Assembly (NCBI GenBank): GCA_033439795.1
Contig: JAUTDP010000005.1
Coordinates: 1,269,001-1,333,000, forward strand
Source of the DNA: Sordaria brevicollis
Lineage: Eukaryota; Ascomycota; Sordariomycetes; Sordariales; Sordariaceae
Direction: 5' to 3'
DNA length: 64,000 bases
Both the position numbers and the translations under genes were made by a program. Shown piece after piece: positions 23,418-35,313 of the stretch (positions are counted from its first letter, which is position 1; the number at the start of each line of letters is the position of its first letter). The notes beneath the pieces are model-generated. The model saw only the letters and a program-made list of their open reading frames with translations. It searched no databases and was not told where the DNA came from.

Positions 23418-24309
23418 TTAAATTCCCGAGGCACCGGGGGCCTTGTCGTCTTTCTTTAGGCTTATCAGGAGCTCGCGGAAACGCTCCTTGCCGGAGCCAG
23501 CAGCACCGCCCTTAGCTCCCTTGCCGCTAACGTCAACCAGCTTGGCAATGCGCTCCCAGCTCGTGCCTCCCGATGTGGTGTCTTCGCGGCTGGCAAGGAA
23601 CTCCTCGGCCTCCTTGCGGGTCTGGTTGATTGCCTTCTCCTTCTTGTTGTTGTAGTTCTCGTAGAATTCGTCAATGTTCTTCTGGGCCTCCGCGATGGTC
23701 TCGGCTCTCTGGGCGGCGAACTGCTCGGCCCGCTTGGCGAGCTGCGCATCGCGCTTCTCGCGCCACTCCCTGATCACCTCGGGCTCTTGCTCCTCCTCGG
23801 CGTATGGCGCATATCCAGAGTTGTAGGTAACGGAGGGACCGGAGCCAGTGATGGTGCCGCCGGGCGCAACAGCCTAAAGTGAAGACATCCTTGTTAGATC
23901 CCCTAAATCCTAACGCTGGCTGTATCGACAACTTATAAATAGTTGAGGTTCTGTCGTACCTCGTTGCTTGCGGAGAGATCGGGGAACTGGCTCTCGAAAG
24001 CAGCATCAGTCTCGATGCCGGCGCCGGCGCCAGCGGAGGTGTCGAGACCACCCCCTAGAAGATCGTTGTCATCGTCAAAACCAGCATCCTCGACGGTCGC
24101 AAATTGGTTGGCATCGTCGCCGAGAAGCGCCTTCTCACGCTCGAGGAAGTTGGAGGCGGAGGGGCTTCCGGAGTCCTCCTTGATCTCGGTCTGGGCTTTT
24201 GGGGGTAAAATGTTAGCCAGACAGCGACAGCAAGGTAAGGGGATCTCTAAATAATGCCAAGCTTACCGCCGGAGTCGAACTCCTCCAGCGAGGGGAATCT
24301 GTCAGCCAT
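23418..24309 (-). CDS. CLC1: Clathrin light chain
   Basis: Three exons on the minus strand, 24309-24267, 24195-23960 and 23873-23418, give 244 residues with all junctions in frame. The N-terminus MADRFPSLEEFDSG is followed by an acidic, low-complexity stretch with FLEREKALLGDDANQF. The central part, VIREWREKRDAQLAKRAEQF onward, is a long charged helix, the segment with which light chains bind clathrin heavy chain. The C-terminus has SWERIAKLVDVSGKG and RFRELLISLKKD, the usual end of fungal light chains. The protein regulates coat assembly at the trans-Golgi, endosomes and plasma membrane. AP-1 gamma, its functional partner, lies 16 kb away. It diverges from the RTT103-like gene and converges on COX7. 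Confidence 0.95.
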
Positions 24310-25368
24310 GGTGTGTTGGAGGTGAAGCTGACTTTCGGTTGGTTAGGTTGCGGACGGGCAAGAGTTGAGACCTTGACGGGAGAAGCGGATTTCGAATGAA
24401 GGATTAGGTATGTCAATCAAAGAAAGTTGCGAATCGAGAAGGTTTGTTTGAAAGTGTCTTGGTGTTGGTGTTGCAATGCGGGAGTCCGAGTTGCAGCCCC
24501 AGCGCTCCAGATCGCGCCAGGTTGCGACGGGACGCCACTCACAGCGGCCAGTTTGGCACTTTGGCACTGTCCACAGCGGGCGGCCTGGTCAGGACGGGAC
24601 CCCCGGCCTCTTTGGCCAGGGCCCAGGGGAACCTGAAGCCGCCCGGAGGGGCAGGAACGACACCAGCTGCAGTGACAGATTCAGGCAGGTTCGACCGGCA
24701 GGCAACTCAAAGTGTACGGTCCCTCCTGCACGCCCTCGCATTGGTTGGACGGCAGGAAACTCTAACGTCTGCTTCGTTCCACTTCACGTCGTCAACTTTC
24801 TTTCTTCCACCTTCTTCCTTTCTTTCCATCAACAACATCCAGCACCTGTGGTTTCAGTTGTTTGTCACGGAGCATCCAAATCACGCTCATTTGCTCTTCG
24901 CACTGCAAACTCTTTCTGGTGACAGCATTGGTAATAGCAGGAAAACGACTCCGGTTGTATAGTTGGACCACCACAGCTTGACTCTGCTTAGTTCATCCTG
25001 AGCATTTCATCTTGCCGTCGTCCATCATCAGTGTTGTGTGTTGATAGTCCACGCATTCTGCCACTTGAGCCTGTTTCTCAAAGGGACTTTTCGGCCCATA
25101 TTCTAGATCACCATTTCGGCTGCGTCTGGAATTTCTGCTATACACATACACACAAACAACTCGGATACCTCCTCGTACTGCTGTAGATGAGATCTGAATA
25201 AACCCGACACCGCATATCTAAAGCATCTGTCTGCCCACCAACACCAACTACCTCTACAACCCATCAACAACCCCAACTCATCCTTCAGCCGGCGTGGGTG
25301 GAGGTGTTATCAGCCATCAGCAACCACATTCCCAACAAATTCCAACAAATCTCACCTAATCTTTCACC
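24310..25368. promoter_or_regulatory. Divergent promoter region, clathrin light chain / RTT103-like
   Basis: 1,059 bp between two start codons. The right half is rich in CA, CT and TTC, typical of fungal leaders. Open frames here lack family resemblance. Confidence 0.5.
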
Positions 25369-26817
25369 ATGGCGTATAACGAGGATGCTGTGCTCTCGAA
25401 GCTCTCTGCACTCACAGAGACTCATGAGAGTATCGCAACCACCGCCCAATGGATCATGTTCCATCGGTAAGCTCCCGCTGAGCCTATAACGACCCCGTTT
25501 CCCTTTTTGTTTGGTTTCTTGACCGACCAACTGACTGTTTATGTATCTCAGGCGCCATGCTGCTCAGACTGTCCATCTCTGGTTGACTAAGCTGAAGGAC
25601 CTCCCCAGTCCCAAGAGGCTCAACATGATTTATCTTGCAAACGGTGAGTGCATGTTTTGAAGTTGTCCTGTGTCTTGAAATTTGTTCTGGACACACCTAT
25701 TCAGTCCTTGCCGTTTGGAACCAAACACTGACCTTTTGCGTTTTTCTTCACAGAGGTTACGCAGCAATCAAAGGCTCGTAATAAGGAGGACTTCCTTCAG
25801 GCTTTCTCTCCCTTCATTGCGGATGCAACCGCGTTGTCTTATAAGGGCGCCTCGTCAGACATCCAGAACAAACTCCGAAGGGTTGTTGATGTCTGGAGAG
25901 AACGAAAGATTTTCCCACTAGAAGTACAGGATGCTATTGATGCTCGACTGAGAGGTAAGTTTGATATTACTTGTCCCGTCCATTCTTAAGAGGTTACTAA
26001 CTCGTTACATTCAGAGCTTGACTCGGCCCGCTCCGGTGGTCCAATGTTTGGTTCCTCGTCGCTATCGTCGTCATCGGCTACAGCAGTGCCTCCAGAATTG
26101 GCGCCCTTGGTTACCTCACAGCAAGCAGTTACTAAGAGTGCCCAGGCGTTGAAGACCAGCCTCACTACCGCCAATTCGGACTACAGCAAGCTGATGGATC
26201 CTGCCAACGCTCCTCCTCAGGCGCCAGTGTATGCTGCGCGACTCAATGGGCTGCTTAAGAACCTCGCCAATGCTGAGGGAGCTGTGACGGAATGCATCAA
26301 GACTCGCGAGGAGCTGATCAGTGCCTTGGAGAAGATGCTGAACTCCAACCGTCAAGCCTTGGAAGTGGAGCAGTCGCAACTTAGGGATATCGGCACCCGG
26401 AAAACAGCAGTCGAGGAGAAGAAGCAAGCGATTGAGCTTAGCATCATCGGCGGGTTGCCTCACAGCAATGCCCAAGAGCAGGCTACCGGAGGAGAGGAGC
26501 GCGCCCCTGCCAGCTCGGATGGTCACGACATTGGCCGTCCCCAGGTCGAAGCTCTCACGCCACCGCATGTCCAAGATCACGACGACTTTTACGATAACCA
26601 ACCTTCCGAGCAGCAACAACAGCAGCCCCAGAACGGTCATGCCCACCCAACCGGATCGGCGCCCGGGATCGAGATGCTGTCAACCCTCGCTTCACAATAT
26701 GAGTCTGTCCCGACTCGCGAGGCCAAGAAGCGCAAGATTGACGAGACTGAGGATATTCCTGACGTGGGAATAGATGCCGATGTCGCCGAGATGATTCGGA
26801 AGGAGAGCACGGCTTAG
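25369..26817 (+). CDS. RTT103: RTT103-like protein with CTD-interacting domain
   Basis: Four exons, 25369-25466, 25552-25643, 25754-25954 and 26015-26817, encode 397 residues. Residues 1 to about 130 form a CID: MAYNEDAVLSKLSALTETHE, then MFHRRHAAQTVHLWLTKLKD, LNMIYLANEVTQQSKARNKE and VVDVWRERKIFPLEV match the RPRD/Rtt103 class, which binds the phosphorylated tail of RNA polymerase II and recruits termination factors in the nucleus. A helical region follows (ITECIKTREELISALEKML-like heptads near residues 200-260), then a glutamine-rich tail (EQQQQQPQ) and a basic KKRK motif that may serve nuclear import. Orthology to yeast Rtt103 is inferred from the CID plus coiled-coil layout; an RPRD-type name would be equally fair. 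Confidence 0.88.
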
Positions 26818-28032
26818 AAGACCAATTCCTCGAACGGATCTTCAGTCTAAAGGGTGACACCAGCTCCTTAGGATAGGAAGCCTATTACACTCTGTCCTTC
26901 CAAGCTATGTATTCTAATGCCCATGCCCTAGCATGGTGGGCTTGACTCGCTATTGCTGGTTTAGGGAATTTTCATGGCTACATGGCTAGGAGAATAGTTT
27001 CATATGGGACTTTGGGTGCGGGTCTAATACCGGGCATCTCTAAAAGAAAGACTGCGCAGATACAGAAAGACGGGCATATGGCACGCCTCAATCTCAGTGG
27101 GAAAAGCTCGTAAAGGCAAGTCAATTAGCTTCTTTACTAGTCGTAGAGCTATTATAACTGGAATCAAATGACCTTAAACGTACTCATCAGTCAAGTTCAT
27201 CATTCGAACAATTGGCTGTTTCTGTCGTTTTTTTCTTTCTTGTGATTGCTGCGATGACGTCCGCAAAGCTACCCCTGAGAGGCCAAGCTTGAGCACAGAC
27301 CACTTCATGGAAGCTGCCGAACATCGTGAAATGTGATTGTCGGATTCCGGAATCGACCATGACTGCCGCCGGCAATAATCGTGGCTTGCTCCTCGGCGGA
27401 ATGACGAAATGTGCCGATTACTTCTTGTAAAAGACGCGCGCTTTGCCCTGTTGGGGGAGAGGGACAGTTGAAGCTGAGAACATGGAATCGAAAGCCGCCG
27501 TGGTGATCCCCTAAAAACCTTGAGCGCCAAATCGCAGTTGTATGCAGCGCAAAACCGGCGATTGCTCACTGCACTTCAAATCCCGTTCGCCGGGACAAGC
27601 ATCGACAAGGGTTTTGCACCGACGGCCGAGCCGACCGAACTGCCCGCCCGCCTGTCATCTCAACTTGAGTTTCCTTCCATCACGAGGTAACATCCCCGCC
27701 GTCTGCCTTCTCCCGCCTTCCGTCCTCGGCAATAACCTTTCCAACTTCCTCTCCTCCCATCTTCTTTCCCGTTCAGCCTCTCAACAACAAACCCACCCAT
27801 CTGCGCGCCCGTGCATGGACTGCTACTGCAACGAAACCAGACACTGACTGGAAGCAGGTTCACGCGCGCATGCGTGTTGGTGGTTTCGCAGCAGGCAGTC
27901 AGTAACATAGCCCACTAAGCACCGACATGATACCATAGAAACTCGACACCGCAAATCCTCGACACCGCGAGACTAGTAACTAGTTTTCTACTACACAACC
28001 GATATATATCCAATACACACATACTCCAGACC
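26818..28032. other. Intergenic region upstream of the ABC transporter
   Basis: 1.2 kb between two genes on the same strand. It holds the 3' end of the RTT103-like transcript and the promoter and leader of the ABC transporter. Small open frames are unconvincing. Confidence 0.5.
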
Positions 28033-30426
28033 ATGGCTACGGGGGCAGCGGTGCGCCGCGCCGTGCTGCTCCCTCAATGCGGCGGTAGCGGCGCAGGGCT
28101 TGCGGCCTTGCTGCCTTTTCAACAATTTCCCACCATAACTTCCTCGATCCTGTCCGCGAAGTCCTTCCGTCCGTTCCCCTCTCTACCACGATCCACGACG
28201 GCAAGACCTTTTGCGACGTCCTCGTCTTTCTATCCCGGTTCACGACCATGCGTACAGTCCCAACGATGGACTTCCCCCTTCGGTATTCTCCGCCAGCTGT
28301 CGACATCGCAAGCCCGCCTACGTGAGCAACAGTCGGCCAAGAAGGCTGTGGCAGAAGCAGCGGAAGAAGCGGCGAAAGATCTCAACAAGGTCAAGCAAGA
28401 AGCATCCGAAGAACATCTCAAGGTACACGGTTTTGCGAAGAGCGAGAGGGCGCAAAAGGCCGCCCACATCAACATGAGCGCTCGCCTGTCCAAGGATGGC
28501 AAGAGTCAGTCAGGCACCAAGCCCGGTTTCGCCGAGGTTTGGCGTCTGATCAAGATTGCGCGCCCCGAGGTCAAGGCTCTGAGTGTCGCATTTGTCCTGC
28601 TTCTCATCTCGTCCGCGGTTACCATGTCCATCCCCTTCTCTGTCGGCAGGATTCTGGATCTTTCCACCCAGGGTCCTGCCGACGAGGTTCGGCTCTTCGG
28701 TCTTACCCTCTACCAGTTCTTTGGTGGTCTCGCTGGTCTGCTCACTCTCGGTGCGACGGCCAACTTTGGCAGAATCATCATCCTCCGTATCGTCGGCGAG
28801 CGTGTCGTGGCTCGCTTGCGCACGCAGCTCTACCGCCGCACCTACGTCCAGGATGCCGAGTTCTTCGATGCCAACAGGGTCGGTGATTTGATTTCCCGCC
28901 TGAACTCCGATACCGTGGTTGTGGGCAAGAGCATTACTCAGAATGTGTCTGATGGTCTTCGTTCTCTGGTTAGCGGCGCGGCGGGTTTTGCGGCCATGTT
29001 CTGGCTCAGCCCTAAGCTCACGTCTATTATTCTCATCATGGTTCCCCCTATCGGTCTTGGAGCGGTCCTCTATGGACGTACGATCCGCAACCTCAGCAGA
29101 CAGATCCAGAAGAACGTCGGTTCGCTCATGAAGATCGCCGAGGAACGGTTGGGCAACATCAAGACCAGCCAGGCCTTTGCCGGTGAAGTGCAGGAAATTG
29201 GTCGCTACAACAAGCAAGTCAGGAAGATTTTCGCGCTCGGCCGGAAGGATGCCATTGTTTCGGGTGTCTTCTTCTCCTCGACGAGTTGGGCCGGTAACAT
29301 GACGATTTTGGCCATGCTGATCGTCGGTGGAAACCTCGTCCGCTCAGGCGCCATGTCTCTCGGCGATTTGACCTCGTTCATGATGTACACCGTCTTTGCT
29401 GGCTCGAGTCTTTTCGGTGTTAGCGGCTTCTACTCGGAACTGATGAAGGGTGTGGGCGCTGCGAGCCGCCTGTTCGAACTCGAGGATCGCAAGCCGACTA
29501 TTCCCCAGACCGTTGGTGTTAAGGTTACCTCTGCGCAGGGTCCCATCAAGTTCTCCAACGTGAGCTTTGCCTACCCTACCAGACCTGCAGTTACTATCTT
29601 CAACGGCCTCGACTTCGAGATCCCCTCGGGCACCAACGTGTGCATCGTTGGTCCTTCGGGTGGCGGCAAGTCCACTGTTGCCTCCATGCTCCTGCGCTTC
29701 TACAACCCCACTTCCGGTACCATCACCATCAACGGCGTCGACATCTCCAAGATGAACGCCAAGTCTCTCCGCCGCCGCATCGGCATGGTTGCCCAGGAGC
29801 CCGTTCTCTTCTCGGGTACCATTGCCGAGAACATTGCTTACGGCAGACCCTGGGCTTCGCGCACCGAGATCATTGCGGCTGCCCAGAAGGCCAACTGCGG
29901 TTTCATTAGCGACTTCCCCGACGGCCTCGAGACCCAGGTCGGTGCCCGTGGCGCCCAGCTCTCCGGTGGCCAGAAGCAGCGCATCGCCATCGCTCGTGCT
30001 CTCCTCAAGGATCCCGATATTTTGATTCTCGACGAGGCTACATCCGCCCTGGACGCCGAATCCGAGACCCTGGTCAACTCTGCGCTCGCCGAGCTCCTCA
30101 AGGGCCGCAGCACCACCATCTCTATCGCTCACAGACTGTCCACCATCAAGCGGTCCGACAAGATCATTGTGCTCTCGAGCGAGGGCACCGTGGCCGAGAT
30201 TGGCAGCTACACTGAGCTGAGCGCGGACAAGAACAGCCACTTCAGTAAGCTGATGGAGTGGCAGATGAGCGGCGGTGATGTCCCCTCGGACCACCGCCCT
30301 CCCTCTGGCGACCCTCATATCCGTGAGGTCGAGGAGATTGAGGAGGAGCTTGCGGAGGCGGAGGATGACATTGATGACGCGGTTGAAGAGGCTGAGAAGT
30401 TGCGCAAGAAGCCTGTGAGGGAGTAA
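28033..30426 (+). CDS. MDL1: Mitochondrial ABC half-transporter, MDL1/ABCB10 type
   Basis: A single exon of 797 residues. The first ~100 residues are basic and Ser/Ala/Arg-rich (e.g. SFRPFPSLPRSTTARPFATS), a mitochondrial presequence. A six-helix membrane domain spans about 180-470 (VAFVLLLISSAVTMSIPFSV; ITQNVSDGLRSLVSGAAGF). The nucleotide-binding domain has Walker A GPSGGGKS at 540-547, signature LSGGQ at 643-647, Walker B ILILDE with catalytic D667-E668, and switch His700 in AHRLSTI. All key residues are intact. Family members are homodimeric inner-membrane exporters; yeast Mdl1 exports peptides from the matrix, and the animal relative ABCB10 acts in haem and redox homeostasis. The tail after 760 is very acidic and helical. 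The MDL1 versus MDL2 assignment rests on overall resemblance. Confidence 0.93.
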   Translation: MATGAAVRRAVLLPQCGGSGAGLAALLPFQQFPTITSSILSAKSFRPFPSLPRSTTARPFATSSSFYPGSRPCVQSQRWTSPFGILRQLSTSQARLREQQSAKKAVAEAAEEAAKDLNKVKQEASEEHLKVHGFAKSERAQKAAHINMSARLSKDGKSQSGTKPGFAEVWRLIKIARPEVKALSVAFVLLLISSAVTMSIPFSVGRILDLSTQGPADEVRLFGLTLYQFFGGLAGLLTLGATANFGRIIILRIVGERVVARLRTQLYRRTYVQDAEFFDANRVGDLISRLNSDTVVVGKSITQNVSDGLRSLVSGAAGFAAMFWLSPKLTSIILIMVPPIGLGAVLYGRTIRNLSRQIQKNVGSLMKIAEERLGNIKTSQAFAGEVQEIGRYNKQVRKIFALGRKDAIVSGVFFSSTSWAGNMTILAMLIVGGNLVRSGAMSLGDLTSFMMYTVFAGSSLFGVSGFYSELMKGVGAASRLFELEDRKPTIPQTVGVKVTSAQGPIKFSNVSFAYPTRPAVTIFNGLDFEIPSGTNVCIVGPSGGGKSTVASMLLRFYNPTSGTITINGVDISKMNAKSLRRRIGMVAQEPVLFSGTIAENIAYGRPWASRTEIIAAAQKANCGFISDFPDGLETQVGARGAQLSGGQKQRIAIARALLKDPDILILDEATSALDAESETLVNSALAELLKGRSTTISIAHRLSTIKRSDKIIVLSSEGTVAEIGSYTELSADKNSHFSKLMEWQMSGGDVPSDHRPPSGDPHIREVEEIEEELAEAEDDIDDAVEEAEKLRKKPVRE

Positions 30427-32525
30427 AGAGTGATGCGCGTGGGATGCAACTTTTTCCAGCAATCACACACACTCCCTCATATCAGATCCCACACATCAGG
30501 TGGTACGTGAGGCTGAGAATAGATCAACTCCATGCCACGTGGGACGAGCTTTCCAGTCGGTCGGGCCGCTGACATTGGGGAATATATGATCCCGAGATTC
30601 ACAGGCCCGATTGGACTCAACAAACTCACGCATCTTCCACCATATATACCCGCCGAGCAAGTGGCCGAAAACACAAAACGTTTCGGCTTGCTCCCATCAT
30701 TGCTCCATTCAGAAGAGGGCATTGTCACCCCCTTCATCATGTACATACCTTGTTTACTTGCTACGATTGATTGTTATTATTAGCTTCTTTTGAGATTTCC
30801 TCTTCTCTGGGGCGTTGTGTTTTCTCCACTCTAGACAACCGGTCATGGATGGTTAGGATATCAGCTACATGTATGATGTATGATAGATCGGATGGTCGAA
30901 GTAGAAAGGGCACTTCTGGGGAGGTAAGGGGAGGGAGGGTCAATTTGGAGGAGTAAGTAGGAAGGATAGATAAAACAACATGAGGAAATATCTGGCAATT
31001 GTTCTCTTATGAAAGCGACGTAAAGTGAGGCTTATGGCGTAGTGAACCAGGTACAAAATGCAGCGAGACCAAGACACGACATTTTGTTTCAATCTGATCG
31101 TTCCTAAACCTTCCGCTGCTTGATCCTCAAAATATTATGGACCAATTTCCGCAGCTTCCGTGAAGACCTTCAGCCAAAGGTGATCGTACTTACCGAAGCC
31201 TTAAAGGCCCCTGAGTCGGGTTGTCGTCTCCTTTTCACTAGCGTTGTTTCTAGCAATCCCGACTCCCGACGGAGCCTCTTCAAATCCCAAATCCCAAACA
31301 GGGACATGTCGTCAGCGTCGTGGTGGCGAGCGGCGAGGCGGCAAAAACAATCGAGAAACCAGCTCCACTAAATTCTGTCACAGCGATACAGCGCTGTAAA
31401 CCAAGCTCCATCAACGAACTCTAGGGGCATGTTTGCGGCGGCTTGCCGTCAACCATACAAACTACATTGAATATAGCGGGCATATGTAGTCGAACTTCTA
31501 CGAAACATAAGGAGGATGTTTTGTCTTTTGGTCCAACTGCCGGTCCGAGTTAGGTATGACTCTTTTTGTTAAGGCCGCACACCGTAACATCTATATAGAG
31601 GTGTTAGTGGTAACCGAACAGGCTATTGATGCTACGCTATATTCGGAGCAACCTAGCGAGCCCTGCGAGCGTAGACCTAGTTGTGACTCTTCTTGCTCCT
31701 ATGGAAGCTCTTGTTCGTGTTCGTATGGAACACCGAAGACTCAATAAGGTATTGTTCGTGGTTTTGGATAGAGACAGGGGCATGGATGCTGGTAGATACC
31801 TACCTCTCTAGTTGATGAACCGTACAGAGAATCTCGTTGTAGAGGTGTTTCATATGAAGCCCGGACCTGCCTGCCGCTTCTACGTTTCCCGTTCTTGCAC
31901 TACCTACCTGTTGATGGATATTCTTGCCGTTGCTTGACTTGCTTTCGAATTGCTTACTTTCAAGTTATTCACATCTCAACATCTTTTAGTTGACAAATCT
32001 TACGAGCTTAAGTACCTGCATTACGAACTCTAAAAACCACGCTGTTGCTGTCATACCGGATGAATCTTTTACAATACACTGAAGAGTTCTGGACGACAAT
32101 AGACCCCACCCCCGCAATCCCCGACTCAGCTCCGGGACAGGGGTTCGACAAGGAACAACAGAACAAGAGCGGGAAGTCGTCTTTATCTTGGCTTCCAAGA
32201 CCTTGAAGTTTTGTCTTTCTTCTCTCAAATCTTTTCTCTCATACAGCTTCACCTCACCAGCTCAATCTTTTTGATACCCCGTCACTGCCTCCTTCCAGCG
32301 CCCGGCAGCTATACACCCTGCAGCGACGACACGCATTGGCACCTCAATTCCAGGGCGTCCACATACTGTACCTCGGGCCGCTAAATTTAAGGTTTTTAGA
32401 ACGATCCTGTGCTGTGACCCTTCCATTGGGAACACAGAAGAACGGACAAAGACATCATTGGCTGCAGAGCGCCGACTTCGCAACACTGCCAGGAACAACG
32501 GGGCTGCCCTTTTCTCTGCGTTGGC

Positions 32526-32532
32526 TGAGTCA
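32526..32532. promoter_or_regulatory. Gcn4/CPC-1 binding site upstream of aspartokinase
   Basis: TGAGTCA is a perfect match to the TGASTCA element of the general (cross-pathway) amino-acid control activators Gcn4 and CPC-1. It lies about 200 bp before the ATG. Yeast HOM3 is a known Gcn4 target; occupancy here is inference. Confidence 0.65.
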
Positions 32533-32623
32533 CTTACTCAAGCAACACACCTCAGTGGGCAACAGGGTGTCTCAACAGCAAAGAATCTTTTGTTGAAAGC
32601 ACACATATCGGAGATATACTCGT

Positions 32624-32647
32624 CCACTCACTCACTCACTCATTCAT
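32624..32647. repeat. CTCA microsatellite in the aspartokinase leader
   Basis: About five copies of CACT/CTCA close to the start codon of the aspartokinase gene. Confidence 0.75.
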
Positions 32648-32734
32648 CCCTGAGATACCCCATACTTTTATAACTTTCCCCTTCGCCCAAAGTTTTCATT
32701 CATTACATAAGATTTCAGACATACGCATACAAAA

Positions 32735-34597
32735 ATGACTGGGTCCCTACTACTACAGAACGACAGCCCCAATGGCTGGATCGTGCAAAAGTTCGGTGGC
32801 ACAAGTGTGGGCAAATTCCCTGACAGAATTGCAGAGGATATTATCAGGTATGGATATATGATGGGATCTGGGTTGTGGTGTGTCTCATATGTGTCCACCC
32901 ACCCGGCTGCCCGCTTCTCACATAAATGAACAATAAGGACCCTGTGACTGACCTCATCTTTTGAATTGCAGACCATATGTGAAGGACCACAGGCTAGTAG
33001 TCGTCTGCTCAGCAAGGAGCACAGGCAAGAAGGTTACCGGAACCACAAGTCGGTAAGTAGGATTGCATCTCATGATGAATCTCATCGCTCAATTTGCACC
33101 TTTTCGAAAGGAAATGAGGTCATGATGGCCGGTAGCTAAAACAGGCACACAGGTTACTGGAGGTATTCAAGGATCTCAAGGCCATTGCCGCAGACGCAAG
33201 TGACGAGGGGAAACAAGATGTCCTCCTTAAGGACGCCAGACGAGTTATCCAGGATATCTGCAGCGACCACCTCGCCGCGGCCGACCAGTTCATCCAGAAC
33301 GCCGACCTGGCGGCCATCGTGAAGGAGGAGACAGTAAAGGAGTGCCAGCTGCTGACCGAGTACCTGGAAGCCGCCAAGCGGTTCCACCTCGAGGTGAACT
33401 CACGAGCAAAGGACCGAGTCATCAGCTTCGGCGAGAAGCTCAGCTGCAGATTCATGGCGTACCTGCTCAAAGACCGGGGAGTTGACGCCGAGTACGTCGA
33501 CTTGGCCGACGTGCTGCACTTCGACGCAACCATCGAGCGGCTCGACGCCAGCTTCTACCGCGACGCCGCCGAGACCATCGCCAAGAAGATCCTCTCCTGC
33601 GAGAACCGGGTACCAGTCGTCACCGGCTTCTTCGGCAACGTGCCTGGCGGCCTTCTCGACGGCGACGTCGGCCGCGGCTACACCGATCTCTGCGCCTCTC
33701 TCGCGGCCGTAGGCCTGAAAGCCGACGAGCTTCAAATCTGGAAGGAAGTCGACGGTATCTTCACAGCCGACCCATCCAAGGTTCCCACGGCGCGCCTGGT
33801 CCCGTCCATCACGCCTTCGGAAGCCGCCGAGCTGACCTTTTACGGCTCCGAAGTCATCCACCACCTGACCATGGACCAAGTCATCAAAGCCACCCCTCCC
33901 ATCCCCATCCGCATCAAGAACGTGAAGAACCCTCGCGGCGAAGGAACCATCGTCAAGCCCGACCCGCTCCTAGCCCCTGACCAGACCCTCCACCGCCATA
34001 AACAAAACGGCACCTGCAGCGGCACCGCCACGCCCAACGGCACTCTGATCCCCAAATCCACCAAGCCCAAGCGTCCCACGGCCGTGACCATCAAGGACAA
34101 GATCTCCATCATCAACATCCACTCCAACAAGCGGTCGATCGCGCACACCTTCCTTGCGCGACTGTTCGCCATCCTCAACAAGCACAAGGTCTCGGTCGAC
34201 CTGATTTCCACTTCCGAAGTGCACGTCTCGGTCGCCGTGCACATGGGTAACGCCGAGATGACCAACTTTGACGCCGCCGTAAAGGACCTGGCCGACTGCG
34301 GCGATGTGAGTGTCCTGCATGGCCTGGCCATCTTGAGCTTGGTGGGCGCGGAGATGAAGAACATGATTGGTATTTCGGGCAAGATGTTCTCGACGTTGGG
34401 CGATCATAGGATCAATATTGAGATGATTTCTCAGGGTAAGCTTCACTCATTAACATAGGTTTTGGGAAGAATGGGTTGCTAACTGTGATTAAACAATAGG
34501 TGCCAGCGAGATCAACATTTCCTGCGTTATCGACGCTAGGGACGCCGAGCGGGCCATGAACATCTTGCATACCAACTTGTTCACCTTCCTTGAATAA
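32735..34597 (+). CDS. HOM3: Aspartokinase
   Basis: Four exons, 32735-32847, 32972-33052, 33153-34435 and 34500-34597, encode 524 residues. KFGGTSVG at residues 19-26 is the ATP-binding signature of aspartate kinases. VVVCSARSTGKKVTGTTSRL and EAAELTFYGSEVIHHLTM are further family blocks. Two ACT domains close the protein (DKISIINIHSNKRSIAHTFL; IGISGKMFSTLGDHRINIEM), the usual seat of threonine feedback inhibition. The enzyme makes aspartyl phosphate, the first step toward threonine, methionine and homoserine, and is cytosolic. The third acceptor was chosen by frame: AG occurs at 33144 and at 33152, eight bases apart, and only the second keeps the reading frame. It converges on the Tlg2 gene. 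Confidence 0.95.
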
Positions 34598-35313
34598 AGG
34601 AGTCAGAGGACAGAAATGTTATAGAGGGTGTGAAAAACTAGGGCAGGGCTGGGCTGGCTTTAATCTTATGGTAAGTGAGCTAGACGAAGACGGTCCAAAA
34701 GCAAGAACAGATATGCGAAGACAACGCTGGTTAGACTTGCGAGAGTAGAGTCTTGGAGGGGGGATCAGATAGACGATGGCCGCTGGATGGGGTCCCTACA
34801 CCATCAGGACAGGTCACAGTGAGGACCTCTTTTTTTTTTTTTTCTTTTTTTTTTTCTCATTTTCATGGTTTTGTATAAAGAGCATGGAAGGTAACGAAAA
34901 GGAAAGGGTTCTGAAACAGCGCAATAGACAAAAAGTACAGATCATCGTATTGCACATGAGATGTGCTGGAACAGAGAGCAAGAAAGGGAGAGTCAATATT
35001 ATCCACATAAGGCTAACAGATCCATTTGGAATACCGAGGCGCCTTTCACCGATACAGGACTCAGTGTCGAGAATTCTTACAATCGTCATACAAACAAGTT
35101 CGAGGGCCCGTGATTCTTGACGGCCCTCTCCCATTCTCATTACATTACTTTCTTAGTTCCCTTCCCTCTCTCTATGGCTCGCTCGCCCCTTGTATACCTT
35201 CGTGATCCTGGGTCCTGGTCCCGGTTACCCATTCTTCCGTCCCATCTTGCGCTTTCATCTTCCCCTTACATCCCATACATAGCATCTCATCCTCAAATCA
35301 ACCGTGTTTCCCT
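34598..35313. other. Convergent 3' region between aspartokinase and Tlg2
   Basis: 716 bp between facing stop codons, with a long T tract at 34829-34857. Nothing coding was recognised. Confidence 0.6.
34829..34857. repeat. Poly-T tract
   Basis: About 29 bases of T broken by two C residues, in the convergent 3' region. Confidence 0.85.

Larger units (their letters stand above)
30427..32734. other. Intergenic region upstream of aspartokinase
   Basis: 2.3 kb without a recognisable gene. Near 31550-31800 the sequence has short open frames on the plus strand without family resemblance. The last ~500 bp form the aspartokinase promoter and leader, with a Gcn4/CPC-1 site and a CTCA microsatellite. 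Confidence 0.5.

Noticed and set aside
29344..30462. 372-codon minus-strand open frame
   Set aside because: It lies antisense to the conserved nucleotide-binding half of the MDL1-like gene; GC-rich third positions keep the opposite frame open.
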